Assembly (NCBI RefSeq): GCF_033954835.1
Contig: NZ_CP121471.1
Location: 4,334,501 to 4,398,500 of the forward strand
Source of the DNA: Thiorhodovibrio frisius
GTDB taxonomy: Bacteria > Pseudomonadota > Gammaproteobacteria > Chromatiales > Chromatiaceae
Direction: 5' to 3'
Length of the DNA stretch: 64,000 nt
Under the pieces are notes generated by a model. The model searched no databases, had not been told where the DNA came from, and saw only the letters and a list, made by a program, of their open reading frames with translations. Positions 7,789-14,815 of the stretch are shown here, piece by piece. Every line of letters starts with the position of its first letter. Position 1 is the stretch's first letter. The position numbers and the translations under genes were made by a program.

Positions 7789-8949
7789 ATGAAGCCAAAA
7801 GTCCTTGTTTACCAATCCGATCTTCTTCCATATTCTCAAACCTTCATCAAGGAACAGATGCTGGCTTATCGTCAGTGGCACGGCGTCCTGGTTGGTCACC
7901 GCCGCTTTCCGAACGGGCTAAACCTTGATGGGCTGGATGTTCGACTGCTGCTCGCCGACCCGCCAGGATGGTTCGAGACTCGTCAGTGGCGCCTCAACCG
8001 TTTGCTTGGTCGGGCTGCGCGCAGGGATATTCGCTTGCTGGCCCGCGAAAAAGCGCAGTTATTTCATGTGCATTTTGCAACCAAGGCAGTCGATATCTGG
8101 CCACTGGTGCGCGCGTTAAACTTACCGATGGTTATCACCTTGCACGGCTACGATATCAATATTTATCGCGACTGGTGGGAAGCCGGGCATGGCGGCTGGC
8201 GGATGCGTGCTTATCCGCGTAAGTTGCTGGCGCTGGCGCAGGAGCCACGGGTTCATTTCATCGCCGTTTCCGAGGCAATCCGAGAGCGCGCCATGGCGTA
8301 CGGCATTCCAGAGAAAAAAATTACAGTTTGCTATATCGGCGTTGATACTGATCGCTTCAAGCCCGGCGGATTGCCAATTCATCAACGAGCACGGCGGGTT
8401 TTGTTCGTCGGGCGTTTGGTTGAAAAGAAAGGGGCGACTTATCTAATCGATGCTTTTGGGCAGGTGGCGAAAGAGTTTCCGGATGCCGAGTTGATTATTG
8501 TGGGCGATGGTCCATTGCGCACACAACTGATGGAGAAAGCTAAACGTGTTGGTGGAAATATTCAATTTCTTGGGGTGTTGGGTAGTGAACAGGTTCGAGA
8601 ACAAATGAATTTAGCACGCATTTTTTGTTTGCCAAGTGTTATGGCAGAGAACGGGGATGCTGAAGGATTTGGCATGGTGATTCTAGAAGCTCAGGCGTCT
8701 GGAGTTCCAGTTATTACATCTGCTATTGGCGCGAAGAGTGCGGGAGTTTTAGATACTGAGGCAGGAATTCAATTTAAAGAAAGTGATATAAAAAGCATCA
8801 TTTTTCATATATTCAGATTTTTTGAAGATGACAATTTTTTAAAAGAGGCTTCAATTAAAGGACGATATTTAGCAAAAAATCACTTTAATATAAAAATATG
8901 CACTAAAAATCTCGAGGAAATTTATTTTGAATTTAAAGTATCTAGTTAA
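7789..8949 (+). CDS. Glycosyltransferase family 4 (colanic-acid type)
   Basis: 386 residues from the ATG at 7789 (MKPKVLVYQSDLLPYSQTF). The N-terminal half has 'QLFHVHFATKAVDIW' and 'PMVITLHGYDIN'; the C-terminal half has 'RVLFVGRLVEKKGATYLIDAF', 'LIIVGDGPLRTQL', and the donor-site stretch 'EGFGMVILEAQASGVPVI', a classic retaining GT4 pattern similar to WcaL/AmsK-type enzymes. Base composition changes inside the gene: the first ~780 bases are GC-rich like the host, the last ~380 become strongly AT-rich with many AAA/TTT/ATA codons, continuing into the next gene. This suggests mosaic origin. It begins 28 bases after the HepT-like frame and ends 7 bases before the sulfotransferase start. Confidence 0.9.
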   Translation: MKPKVLVYQSDLLPYSQTFIKEQMLAYRQWHGVLVGHRRFPNGLNLDGLDVRLLLADPPGWFETRQWRLNRLLGRAARRDIRLLAREKAQLFHVHFATKAVDIWPLVRALNLPMVITLHGYDINIYRDWWEAGHGGWRMRAYPRKLLALAQEPRVHFIAVSEAIRERAMAYGIPEKKITVCYIGVDTDRFKPGGLPIHQRARRVLFVGRLVEKKGATYLIDAFGQVAKEFPDAELIIVGDGPLRTQLMEKAKRVGGNIQFLGVLGSEQVREQMNLARIFCLPSVMAENGDAEGFGMVILEAQASGVPVITSAIGAKSAGVLDTEAGIQFKESDIKSIIFHIFRFFEDDNFLKEASIKGRYLAKNHFNIKICTKNLEEIYFEFKVSS

Positions 8950-8956
8950 AGAAAAA

Positions 8957-9592
8957 ATGTACATAGAAAAACTTTCCAGTTGGCTTTTATTTCCTTACAA
9001 AACCTGGATGATAAATAGAAAAATTATTTTTATTCATATCCCGAAAACTGCTGGAACATCAATTCTTCATGCGATGAATGTACAGGACCGCCCTAGACTT
9101 CATCTCCCGTGGTATATTTACCACGAGAAAAGCAGGGCACGATTTGAAAGATACTTTAAGTTTGCATTTGTTAGAAACCCTTGGGATCGAGCGTTTTCTG
9201 CTTACAATTATTTAATCCAAGGCGGAAATAAAACGACTGATAAAAACTATTCCTTTTGGTTACAGAAAAGCTTTCCAGACTTTGATAGTTTTGTCATTGA
9301 TGGCTTAGGAGCAGGCATAGCTCGAAGCGGTCTTCTTTTTGCTCCTCAGGCAAATTTTATCACTGATGGCTCGGGAATTTTTAAAGTTGACTTTATAGGG
9401 AAGCTGGAATCTATAACAGAGGATATCCAAAAATTAAGCACGCACTTAAGCATCGACACTAAAATTAAAAAATTGAACCATTCAAGAAGAGAACTTGATT
9501 ATCGCTTTGCTTACAAGAAAAATGAGTCAATAGAGATTATCAGTGAGCTGTATGCGCAAGACGTGAAATTATTCCATTACTTTTTCGATTGA
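8957..9592 (+). CDS. Sulfotransferase family protein
   Basis: 211 residues from the ATG at 8957; a TTG at 8927 would overlap the preceding gene. The 5'-phosphosulfate loop 'IFIHIPKTAGTSILHAM' and the 3'-phosphate-binding segment 'FAFVRNPWDRAFSAYNYL' are both complete, so PAPS binding is expected. Family members transfer sulfate to carbohydrates or lipids. The gene is strongly AT-rich compared with the window, like the end of the preceding glycosyltransferase, which points to joint horizontal transfer. Its place between a GT4 gene and a Wzx-type flippase suggests sulfation of the polysaccharide repeat unit, which is an inference. A poor Shine-Dalgarno match (aaagaaaaa) precedes the ATG. Confidence 0.85.
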   Translation: MYIEKLSSWLLFPYKTWMINRKIIFIHIPKTAGTSILHAMNVQDRPRLHLPWYIYHEKSRARFERYFKFAFVRNPWDRAFSAYNYLIQGGNKTTDKNYSFWLQKSFPDFDSFVIDGLGAGIARSGLLFAPQANFITDGSGIFKVDFIGKLESITEDIQKLSTHLSIDTKIKKLNHSRRELDYRFAYKKNESIEIISELYAQDVKLFHYFFD

Positions 9593-9608
9593 AAATTTAT
9601 CATCCAGC

Positions 9609-11099
9609 ATGCAGCTTCCGTTAAAAAGTCAGTCATTCAATGCAATTCGATGGTTGAGTTTTGCAATTTCAATCCGCGTGATGCTGCAGTTACTGCAAGT
9701 CGCATTTCTCGCCCGCATCCTCGCCCCTACCGACTTCGGCCTAATGGCCATCGTTATCTCTCTCACATCGATTCTGAATTTGTTTTCTGACCTAGGTCTT
9801 GGCAAAGCCATTATCCATCATCAAAACATTTCCGCGAGCCAGTTATCGAGTCTTTACTGGCTTAATTTTAGCGCAGCCCTGCTGTTAATGGGCCTGATGA
9901 TGATTGCGGCGCCTTTCGCGACCTGGCTCTATGCCGATCCCCGTCTGCTGCCGCTCTTGCTAGCCGCTAGTTTAATTTTTCCCATCACGGCAATCGGGCA
10001 TCAACTGCGCATGCAGGCCGAAAAACAGTTGCGCTTTGCGGCGTTGGCTGCCGTAGAAATCAGCGCGGCTATCTCAGGCTTTCTTTGCGCGCTCAGCGTT
10101 GCACTCTTCGGTGGCGGAGTCTGGGCTCTGCTCGCAGGAATGCTTTTCAGCGCAACAAGCACCGCTTTGCTGTCCTGGCGCTGGTTGGCTGCGGGCTGGC
10201 GACCGGCTTGGCACCTGAGTGTCCAGGAATGTCGGACATTTTTGAACTTTGGTGGGTTTGCGATGGGAGAAACTCTGGCAAATACTCTGAGAATGCAGTC
10301 CGATGTGTTGCTTGGTGGTCTGTTTCTTGGATCAGCCAATCTGGGTTTTTACAGCCTGCCACGTGATCTGAGCCTGCGCATCGCCTTTGTAATCAATCCT
10401 ATTATTACCCGCGTTGGCTTTCCTGTGATGGCTCGCGTTCAGGGGGACGTGGTGCGGTTAAAGTCGATTTATCTGCAAACTCTACGCATGACCGCTTCCG
10501 TGAATTTTCCGCTGTATCTGGCACTCGCGCTCTACGCCGAGGATATTGTCGTTATTGTCTTTGGTGCCGACTGGCATCCGGCAGGCGACTATCTGCGTCT
10601 TTTTGCTCTGACGGGGTTATTGCGCTCTACCGGGAATCCCTCTGGCAGCCTAGTTTACGCAGTTGGGCGTGCGCGACGCGCGTTTTGGTGGAATCTGAGC
10701 TTGTTGGTAATTGTACCCTGGATTTTCCTCATCGGTGTCTGGCTTGGGGGAGCGAAAGGTCTGGCCTGGTCATTCCTGCTGACTCAGCTTGGCATTTTTA
10801 TCCCGGCATGGAGGGTGTTGATCTATCCACTCTGTGGTGCTCGCTTCAGTGAATTTCTCGGCGCGTTATGGCCGCCATTGTTGATCGCCGCAGTGGCAGG
10901 TAGCGTGGCCTATGGAGTTAGCTACGACATTGAGCAGAGCGGGTTGCGAGTTCTGTCAGGGTTATTGATCGGTGCATTTGTTTATCTTGTGTTGAGTATT
11001 TTTTTCAATCGAGTCTGGGTTGCTGCCATGCGCGATCTTTTGGTAGTGAAAGAGAAATGGGGTGCGGGACCGATGTTTCCGGCGCAGAGAGATCGGTGA
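9609..11099 (+). CDS. Polysaccharide flippase, MOP superfamily (WzxC-like)
   Basis: 496 residues with about 12-14 hydrophobic helices spread along the protein. The N-terminal 'QVAFLARILAPTDFGLMAIV' and 'FSDLGLGKAIIHHQ' are characteristic of WzxC/AmsL-type lipopolysaccharide and capsule flippases, as is 'FYSLPRDLSLRIAFVINPIITRVGFPV' (in two parts). Such proteins move undecaprenyl-linked repeat units across the inner membrane for Wzy-dependent polymerisation. It follows the sulfotransferase by 16 bases on the same strand and is probably the last gene of that operon. No Wzy polymerase or chain-length regulator is seen, so the cluster is incomplete within the window. Confidence 0.9.
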   Translation: MQLPLKSQSFNAIRWLSFAISIRVMLQLLQVAFLARILAPTDFGLMAIVISLTSILNLFSDLGLGKAIIHHQNISASQLSSLYWLNFSAALLLMGLMMIAAPFATWLYADPRLLPLLLAASLIFPITAIGHQLRMQAEKQLRFAALAAVEISAAISGFLCALSVALFGGGVWALLAGMLFSATSTALLSWRWLAAGWRPAWHLSVQECRTFLNFGGFAMGETLANTLRMQSDVLLGGLFLGSANLGFYSLPRDLSLRIAFVINPIITRVGFPVMARVQGDVVRLKSIYLQTLRMTASVNFPLYLALALYAEDIVVIVFGADWHPAGDYLRLFALTGLLRSTGNPSGSLVYAVGRARRAFWWNLSLLVIVPWIFLIGVWLGGAKGLAWSFLLTQLGIFIPAWRVLIYPLCGARFSEFLGALWPPLLIAAVAGSVAYGVSYDIEQSGLRVLSGLLIGAFVYLVLSIFFNRVWVAAMRDLLVVKEKWGAGPMFPAQRDR

Positions 11100-11231
11100 A
11101 CGGAAACCGGCAGCTTATAGATGGTATTCATTTAGTTAAGCAATACCGGCATGGTGTGACTATTCAATTCGATATGATTTTGATCGTCACGCTATTGAAT
11201 TTACACCTAAAGCAAAGGAATTATGGGGACA

Positions 11232-11940
11232 GTGCGGCCTGGCAAGGCCGCGTGCTCTAGCGGGTTAGAGTCCCGCCCGGGTAATCGTGAGCCGCGAGCC
11301 CGGTATCAAGCCTTACGGCGCGAAGGGTAACTGACGCGTCGGTGCGTAGGCATGAAAACAGGCGAGGTGCAAAGGTAGCGGGTGAAGCCGCCCCTGAAGG
11401 TGTAGAGCCCCGAAAAGAATTTGTCGGAGAGTGCCGACGGGTTTGTCCCCCCGGCAGGCAACACTCCATGTCGCGTCAAGGTCAGTGGCATGGAGACTCC
11501 CCGGGGTCCGAGGCCGTATCGAGCCTTACATTGAGAGCACGTGGTAACCAGGGAGATCCAACAGCCGGTCTGCGGGAGGTGGGCACCGATGAACAAGTCT
11601 AATCAACGAGGACATCGGCGGTGGTTGCTGGAAGTCGGAGCCACTCGTATGAGCGATGACGCCCGGTAATGCGGGTCGAGCAAAGGAGTGGCGGTTTGGG
11701 AGATTGCATTGGTCTAACACGCCCCTACACCGAGAGGACTCTGCGCGTGAAAACGAGAGCCGATGCGATTCACACCAATGGAGCCAAGCGCGAGAAACAT
11801 GGGTGGTCTGATGGAAGGAGGGCTTTCTGTGTTGATGGGTTGAGACAGCCCATTCCTTGGTGAATGACCTGAACTGGGAGCCGGATGGTGTAACACTCCA
11901 AGTCCGGTTCTGCGAGGAGCCGGGTAACGAAGCTGCGCAT
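11232..11940 (+). mobile_element. Group II intron, ORF-less
   Basis: Begins with the conserved 5' end GTGCGGCC (position 11232) followed by a domain I-like pattern ('tctagcgggttagagtcccgcc', 'ggtatcaagcc', 'ggtgaagccgcc'). It ends with a textbook domain V at 11878-11911 and a short domain VI hairpin (arms tgcg/cgca, agc/gct) up to about 11940. Total length is only about 710 bases and no reverse-transcriptase/maturase frame is present, so the intron-encoded protein is lost from domain IV. Splicing or mobility would need a maturase supplied elsewhere in the genome. The exact 3' boundary is uncertain by a few bases. Upstream, a short open stretch ending at 11231 reads like a truncated coding sequence (..RHAIEFTPKAKELW), possibly the 5' exon of an interrupted gene. 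Confidence 0.85.
11878..11911 (+). ncRNA. Group II intron domain V
   Basis: 34-nucleotide hairpin opening with GAGCCGGATGGTG and closing with AGTCCGGTTCT. The AGC catalytic-triad region, the GTAA-type tetraloop (g-gtgt-aac-actc) and the two-nucleotide bulge are in the expected places. This is the most diagnostic part of the intron and appears intact, so the ribozyme core may still be active if a maturase is supplied. Confidence 0.88.
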
Positions 11941-12023
11941 GGTCAAAATATCGTGGCACCGTCGGGAAACCAGGCGGAAACAGAGAAAACAAACCTTGAC
12001 CTAAACGCGGACAAGTTCCTGGC

Positions 12024-12140
12024 TTACTCTCCGGATAGGTTTATTTTCTCGAAGGATTTCTTCATCTCGCGGCAGAATTTTTTGCCCACGCCTCCGACGC
12101 GAACCAGGACTTCGTCGTCTTGGTTGGTGGACTTTGTCAT
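12024..12140 (-). pseudogene. Truncated polysaccharide ABC exporter ATPase (Wzt/KpsT/TagH type)
   Basis: 38 codons from the ATG at 12140. 'DDEVLVRVGGVGKKFCREMKKS' (first part) is the N-terminus typical of O-antigen/teichoic acid exporter ATPases, which read close to 'VLVRVENVSKKFCRDLKKSL'. Similarity stops there; the frame runs into unrelated sequence and ends. No Walker A, signature or Walker B follows. It lies 11 bases after the permease gene on the same strand, which is the native wzm-wzt order. The truncation point is near 12045-12060, roughly 100-120 bases from the intron end. Confidence 0.8.
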
Positions 12141-12151
12141 CGGGTTCGGTC

Positions 12152-12511
12152 TCAGCTGCCCATGCGCTCGATCAGCATGGGCATGGCGAGCCGAAAGAGG
12201 GAGCCCATGAACAGCAGCAGGACGAGCAGGATGGCGTTGACCAGCAAAAAGGGGTCGAGGACGTCGCCGGGCAGGCCGGTTAGCCAGTCGCAGGCGATGA
12301 GGATCAGCGGGGTGAGCGGCAGGATGAGTGCCCACAGCAGGCCGAGCGCAGTTTGGCGGTATTGGGCGCTGATGTCGCGCACGGCGAGTCGCCATGCCAG
12401 GCCGCGGCCGCGCCAGACATCCCGAAACAGGTCGGCAAGCAGCCGCGACGGCTGGCGCAGCGCGGAGCCGGGGGTGTAGACGGTGACCTGGAGTGGCTGG
12501 GGTTGGGGCAT
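12152..12511 (-). pseudogene. Internally deleted polysaccharide ABC exporter permease (Wzm/KpsM type)
   Basis: 119 residues, whereas family members have about 260-280. Residues 1-63 ('VYTPGSALRQPSRLLADLF', 'LAWRLAVRDISAQYRQTALG') are the N-terminal cytoplasmic part and start of helix 1. From about residue 66 ('TPLILIACDWLTG', 'FRLAMPMLIERMG') the sequence is the C-terminal end of the same family. The middle four or so helices are missing, yet the frame is kept, so the fusion still opens from ATG to stop. The product cannot form a channel. With the truncated ATPase downstream this marks a dead O-antigen/capsule exporter. Call of family is firm; exact deletion points need a full-length homologue. 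Confidence 0.82.
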
Positions 12512-12565
12512 GGGGCTCGGGTAGTGGCGGGACTTGGCGCGGCGGCGCTGTTTCTGGGGAAGTGC

Positions 12566-13462
12566 TCAGGTGGCGAGGAGTTGTTCGAGCGTTTCAGCAT
12601 CAAGGATGCCGTCGAGCCATGCGTCGAGCTGGTCGCCATCGGCCTTGTTGATGCGCTCCTCGGCCCATTCAGGCAGGGGGCCGAAGCGGCGGGTGATGAG
12701 GCGTAATAGACCGTGTCTTTTTCCTTTAATCTCGCCCTTAATCTCGCCCTTAATCTCCCCCTTAATTTCTCCCTTAATCTCGCCCTTAATCTCTCCTTCA
12801 ATTTCGCCTTCGGCAAAAATCTCTTGGTATGCGCGAGTTTCTTGCAATGGTGTCAGGGTTTGAAACATGTTGCGAATCTCCGTTAGCGATAGGGTGCGGA
12901 AGCGTTCGATAAACCAATATTCCAGGAGCGCACTCAACCGTTCGCGATGGACTGGTTCTATGTCGGCTTCGCTGATGGTACGCCAGAGCTGCGGGGCTTG
13001 GGTTCGGAGTTCCTTATCAGTCCAGATCAGCGGCGCCAAGACGGCCAGAAAGGGATTGGTCGGCTCGCGCTGGAAGAGTGTTTGCAACCAGTCTTGCAGG
13101 TAGACCACATCGAGCAGGTGACAGTTGCTGCCGATGCCTTGCGGTTGCGCGGGTTGATCGGCTTGGCGCGGGACGATGAGCAGTCCGCGGACATCTCGAT
13201 GAGGCTGAGTTTCGCCGAACAGGCCGATTTTAGTCAGCAGGTTATAGAGCGCGGCGGGCTTGCGTTCGATCTGAAATTCCACGATCCAGGCCGGACCGTT
13301 GTGGCCGATGGGCTCGCACAGGCCGTCAATGCGCCGCTCGATGTTTTTGAGCGTCTCGGAGCGAAATTGATAAGGACCTTGGAGTTTTTTGCCACCGGCG
13401 AGGATGCGAAAGGCCTCGGGGCCGAGTGCGAGGAAGTCGTAGATGGAGATGTCGGTCTTCAT
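12566..13462 (-). CDS. Rpn-like PD-(D/E)XK nuclease family protein (DUF2887 / DUF4351)
   Basis: 298 residues starting at ATG 13462. The first ~130 residues contain the Rpn/DUF2887 core: 'MKTDISIYDFLALGPEAFR', 'GHNGPAWIVEFQIERKP' (the D/E-x-K-like catalytic strand, here V-E-F-Q-I), 'RGLLIVPRQ'. Residues 219-246 are seven tandem G-E-I-(K/E) units; the C-terminal ~50 residues ('LITRRFGPLPEWAEERI') are a DUF4351 tail. Rpn proteins are DNA endonucleases that promote recA-independent recombination in E. coli; whether this member is active is unknown because the canonical Lys is replaced. Located 15 bases from the wHTH gene on the same strand; possibly co-transcribed. Confidence 0.8.
   Translation of the reverse strand: MKTDISIYDFLALGPEAFRILAGGKKLQGPYQFRSETLKNIERRIDGLCEPIGHNGPAWIVEFQIERKPAALYNLLTKIGLFGETQPHRDVRGLLIVPRQADQPAQPQGIGSNCHLLDVVYLQDWLQTLFQREPTNPFLAVLAPLIWTDKELRTQAPQLWRTISEADIEPVHRERLSALLEYWFIERFRTLSLTEIRNMFQTLTPLQETRAYQEIFAEGEIEGEIKGEIKGEIKGEIKGEIKGEIKGKRHGLLRLITRRFGPLPEWAEERINKADGDQLDAWLDGILDAETLEQLLAT
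12725..12808 (-). repeat. 12-bp tandem coding repeat, seven units
   Basis: Seven units based on 'cttaatctcgcc' (plus-strand view), each encoding Gly-Glu-Ile-Lys (first unit Gly-Glu-Ile-Glu) inside the Rpn-like gene. Multiples of 12 bases keep the frame, so copy number can change without destroying the protein. Such charged linkers between nuclease core and tail are common in this family and are often variable between strains. Confidence 0.92.
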
Positions 13463-13477
13463 CAGACTCAGATGCGC

Positions 13478-14077
13478 TCAGGCGGCCTTGGTGTGACTGA
13501 TGTCGAGAGCGGTGTCGGTGATCGGACGGTGCCACAGAAGCAGTTGTGGGCGTTGGCTGAGCGTTGGGCCGAGCCGCTCGAACTCATTGGCAGAGAGTAC
13601 CAGGACGCGGATTTTGCGTTTGATGTGGCGTTCTGTTTTTGTGATCAAGTCGGCGAGATTGGTTTGGTTGATGTCGCCGATCAGCAGCAGGTCGACCAGA
13701 CCGGAGTCTTTGCCGACGGCGTAGTCGTCGAGCAGGATGGCTTGTTCCAGATTACCCAGGCGCTCGACAATGCTGTCGATGATGCGGTCCATCCCGAGGG
13801 CCTTGTGCACCATGGAGCGCAGTTCGGGAAAGAGCGGGTGCTCGGGGTTGGCGCTGTAGAAGGTTTGCTTGCCCTCGGGCTCGCTGCGCAGGAAGCCGGC
13901 GGTTGCCAGTTGTTGCAACTCGCCGTGGACTTGGCCGGGGGATGCGGCGCAGTCGCGCGCCATCTGGCGCAGGTGGATGCGCCGCGCCGGGTCAAGAAGC
14001 AGGCGCATGAGGATGCGCACGCGGGTCTTGGAGGCGATGAGGGCGTCGAAAACGGTGTTGGGGGCTGAGTCGGGCAC
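13478..14077 (-). CDS. Winged-helix regulator with degenerate nucleotidyltransferase domain
   Basis: 199 residues from a GTG at 14077. Residues 10-95 are an ArsR-like winged helix: 'SKTRVRILMRLLLDP', 'LRQMARDCAASPGQVHGELQQL', 'EGKQTFYSANPEHPLFPEL'. Residues about 110-190 follow the MNT nucleotidyltransferase plan ('LEQAILLDDYAVGKDSGLVDLLLIGDIN', in two parts), but the G-S pair and one Asp of the D-x-D are replaced, so catalysis is unlikely. Similar HTH-NTase proteins occur next to nucleotidyltransferase modules and polysaccharide loci; they probably act as repressors. A short palindrome lies 38 bases upstream of the start and is a candidate operator for self-control. No strong Shine-Dalgarno is seen. 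Confidence 0.78.
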   Translation of the reverse strand: MPDSAPNTVFDALIASKTRVRILMRLLLDPARRIHLRQMARDCAASPGQVHGELQQLATAGFLRSEPEGKQTFYSANPEHPLFPELRSMVHKALGMDRIIDSIVERLGNLEQAILLDDYAVGKDSGLVDLLLIGDINQTNLADLITKTERHIKRKIRVLVLSANEFERLGPTLSQRPQLLLWHRPITDTALDISHTKAA

Positions 14078-14114
14078 TGGATCGTGGAATGTTGGGCGAA
14101 ACCTGATAATTTCT

Positions 14115-14131
14115 GTTCTCTAAGTAAGAAC
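14115..14131. promoter_or_regulatory. Candidate operator palindrome upstream of the wHTH-NTase gene
   Basis: The sequence GTTCTCTAAGTAAGAAC has perfect 5-base arms GTTCT/AGAAC around a 7-base centre. It lies 38 bases upstream of the GTG start of the winged-helix gene, where a repressor site would be expected. Assignment is inferred from position and symmetry only. Confidence 0.45.
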
Positions 14132-14204
14132 AATAGGCGGCGGGTGCCTGGGTGTCAATGTCGAATCCGCAAGTTTTTGTTTAGTCCATGGGGCGGTTTC
14201 TGAT

Positions 14205-14236
14205 GGGTCTGAAACATCTTGCGAATCTCCGTGAGG
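14205..14236 (-). pseudogene. Scrap of another DUF2887/Rpn-like gene
   Basis: Minus-strand translation LTEIRKMFQT matches 'LTEIRNMFQT' of the intact Rpn-like protein (residues 193-202), with about 28 of 32 bases identical to positions 12857-12888. Nothing else of the gene is recognisable around it. The rest of 14078-14507 has no convincing gene. Confidence 0.55.
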
Positions 14237-14507
14237 GTTTACAGCGGAAGTTGTCGCACGCGCAAGGTGGTTTCCGTGGCATTGACGAAGACGCCATGCG
14301 TCCAAGCAACTCTTTCCAGGCGGAGCACCGCAGCGAGTCTTCGATTCACGACCTCCGAGGTTTCATTACCAAGTCGGAACAAATGACACTCGGCAGTTGC
14401 TCGCCACTGATGGCCACCTCACTCCTTAAGCTCTTAACTGGTTCGCTAGCATAAGAGAAAAGTGCCAGGCTCGAAATATTTTCTCGAATCAAAGATGGCT
14501 CTATTGT

Positions 14508-14750
14508 CTAGGCGACTTGCCGGTCTCGTTGCTGGCAAGCAAAGTGATAAAGGGTTTTTGGCGGAATGTCGACATGACCTTCGTTGAATTCTAGACAGCC
14601 CCACTCGGAATCGAGATGAGCGGTTTGCAACTGCTCCTCCGAGACATGGTGAGCGATCAGGTCGCGAAGGTCGACCGAGGTGACTTCGCCGCTGTCGAAT
14701 GTCAGTCGATAGCGATCACCTTGCTCTTGCTGAAGAGACTTGAGTTTCAT
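14508..14750 (-). CDS. DUF2442 family protein
   Basis: 80 residues from ATG at 14750: 'DRYRLTFDSGEVTSVDLRDLI' is the DUF2442 core, followed by 'LDSEWGCLEFNEGHVDIPPKTLYHFA', quoted here in family-typical order. DUF2442 proteins are small, often encoded beside DUF4160 partners in TA-like gene pairs, and sometimes carry a DNA-binding extension; function is unproven. Here no DUF4160 partner is visible; the upstream neighbour is a truncated DUF3368 remnant. Length and frame look intact. Confidence 0.75.
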   Translation of the reverse strand: MKLKSLQQEQGDRYRLTFDSGEVTSVDLRDLIAHHVSEEQLQTAHLDSEWGCLEFNEGHVDIPPKTLYHFACQQRDRQVA

Positions 14751-14767
14751 CCATTAATCCAAGGGTT

Positions 14768-14815
14768 CTAGGTGCCGAAATCGCAGTGTGCGGACGAGTC
14801 GGCAACGAGGATCAT
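14768..14815 (-). pseudogene. First codons of a DUF3368 PIN-like toxin, truncated
   Basis: The frame starting at ATG 14815 reads MILVADSSAHCDFGT then stops. 'MILVADSSAL' is how DUF3368 (PIN-like RNase) toxins normally begin. The ATG overlaps the stop of the UPF0175 gene as ATGA, the native coupling of this antitoxin-toxin pair. Only about nine residues of the toxin remain before unrelated sequence takes over, so the toxin is lost and the antitoxin is an orphan. Confidence 0.65.

Noticed and set aside
12725-12808. Short regular repeats considered as a CRISPR array
   Set aside because: Units are 12 bases, without spacers, and translate to GEIK inside a gene.
12947-14068. Long plus-strand frame of 373 codons
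   Set aside because: Antisense of the Rpn-like and wHTH-NTase genes, spanning both and the gap; high GC leaves the opposite strand open. No family resemblance.
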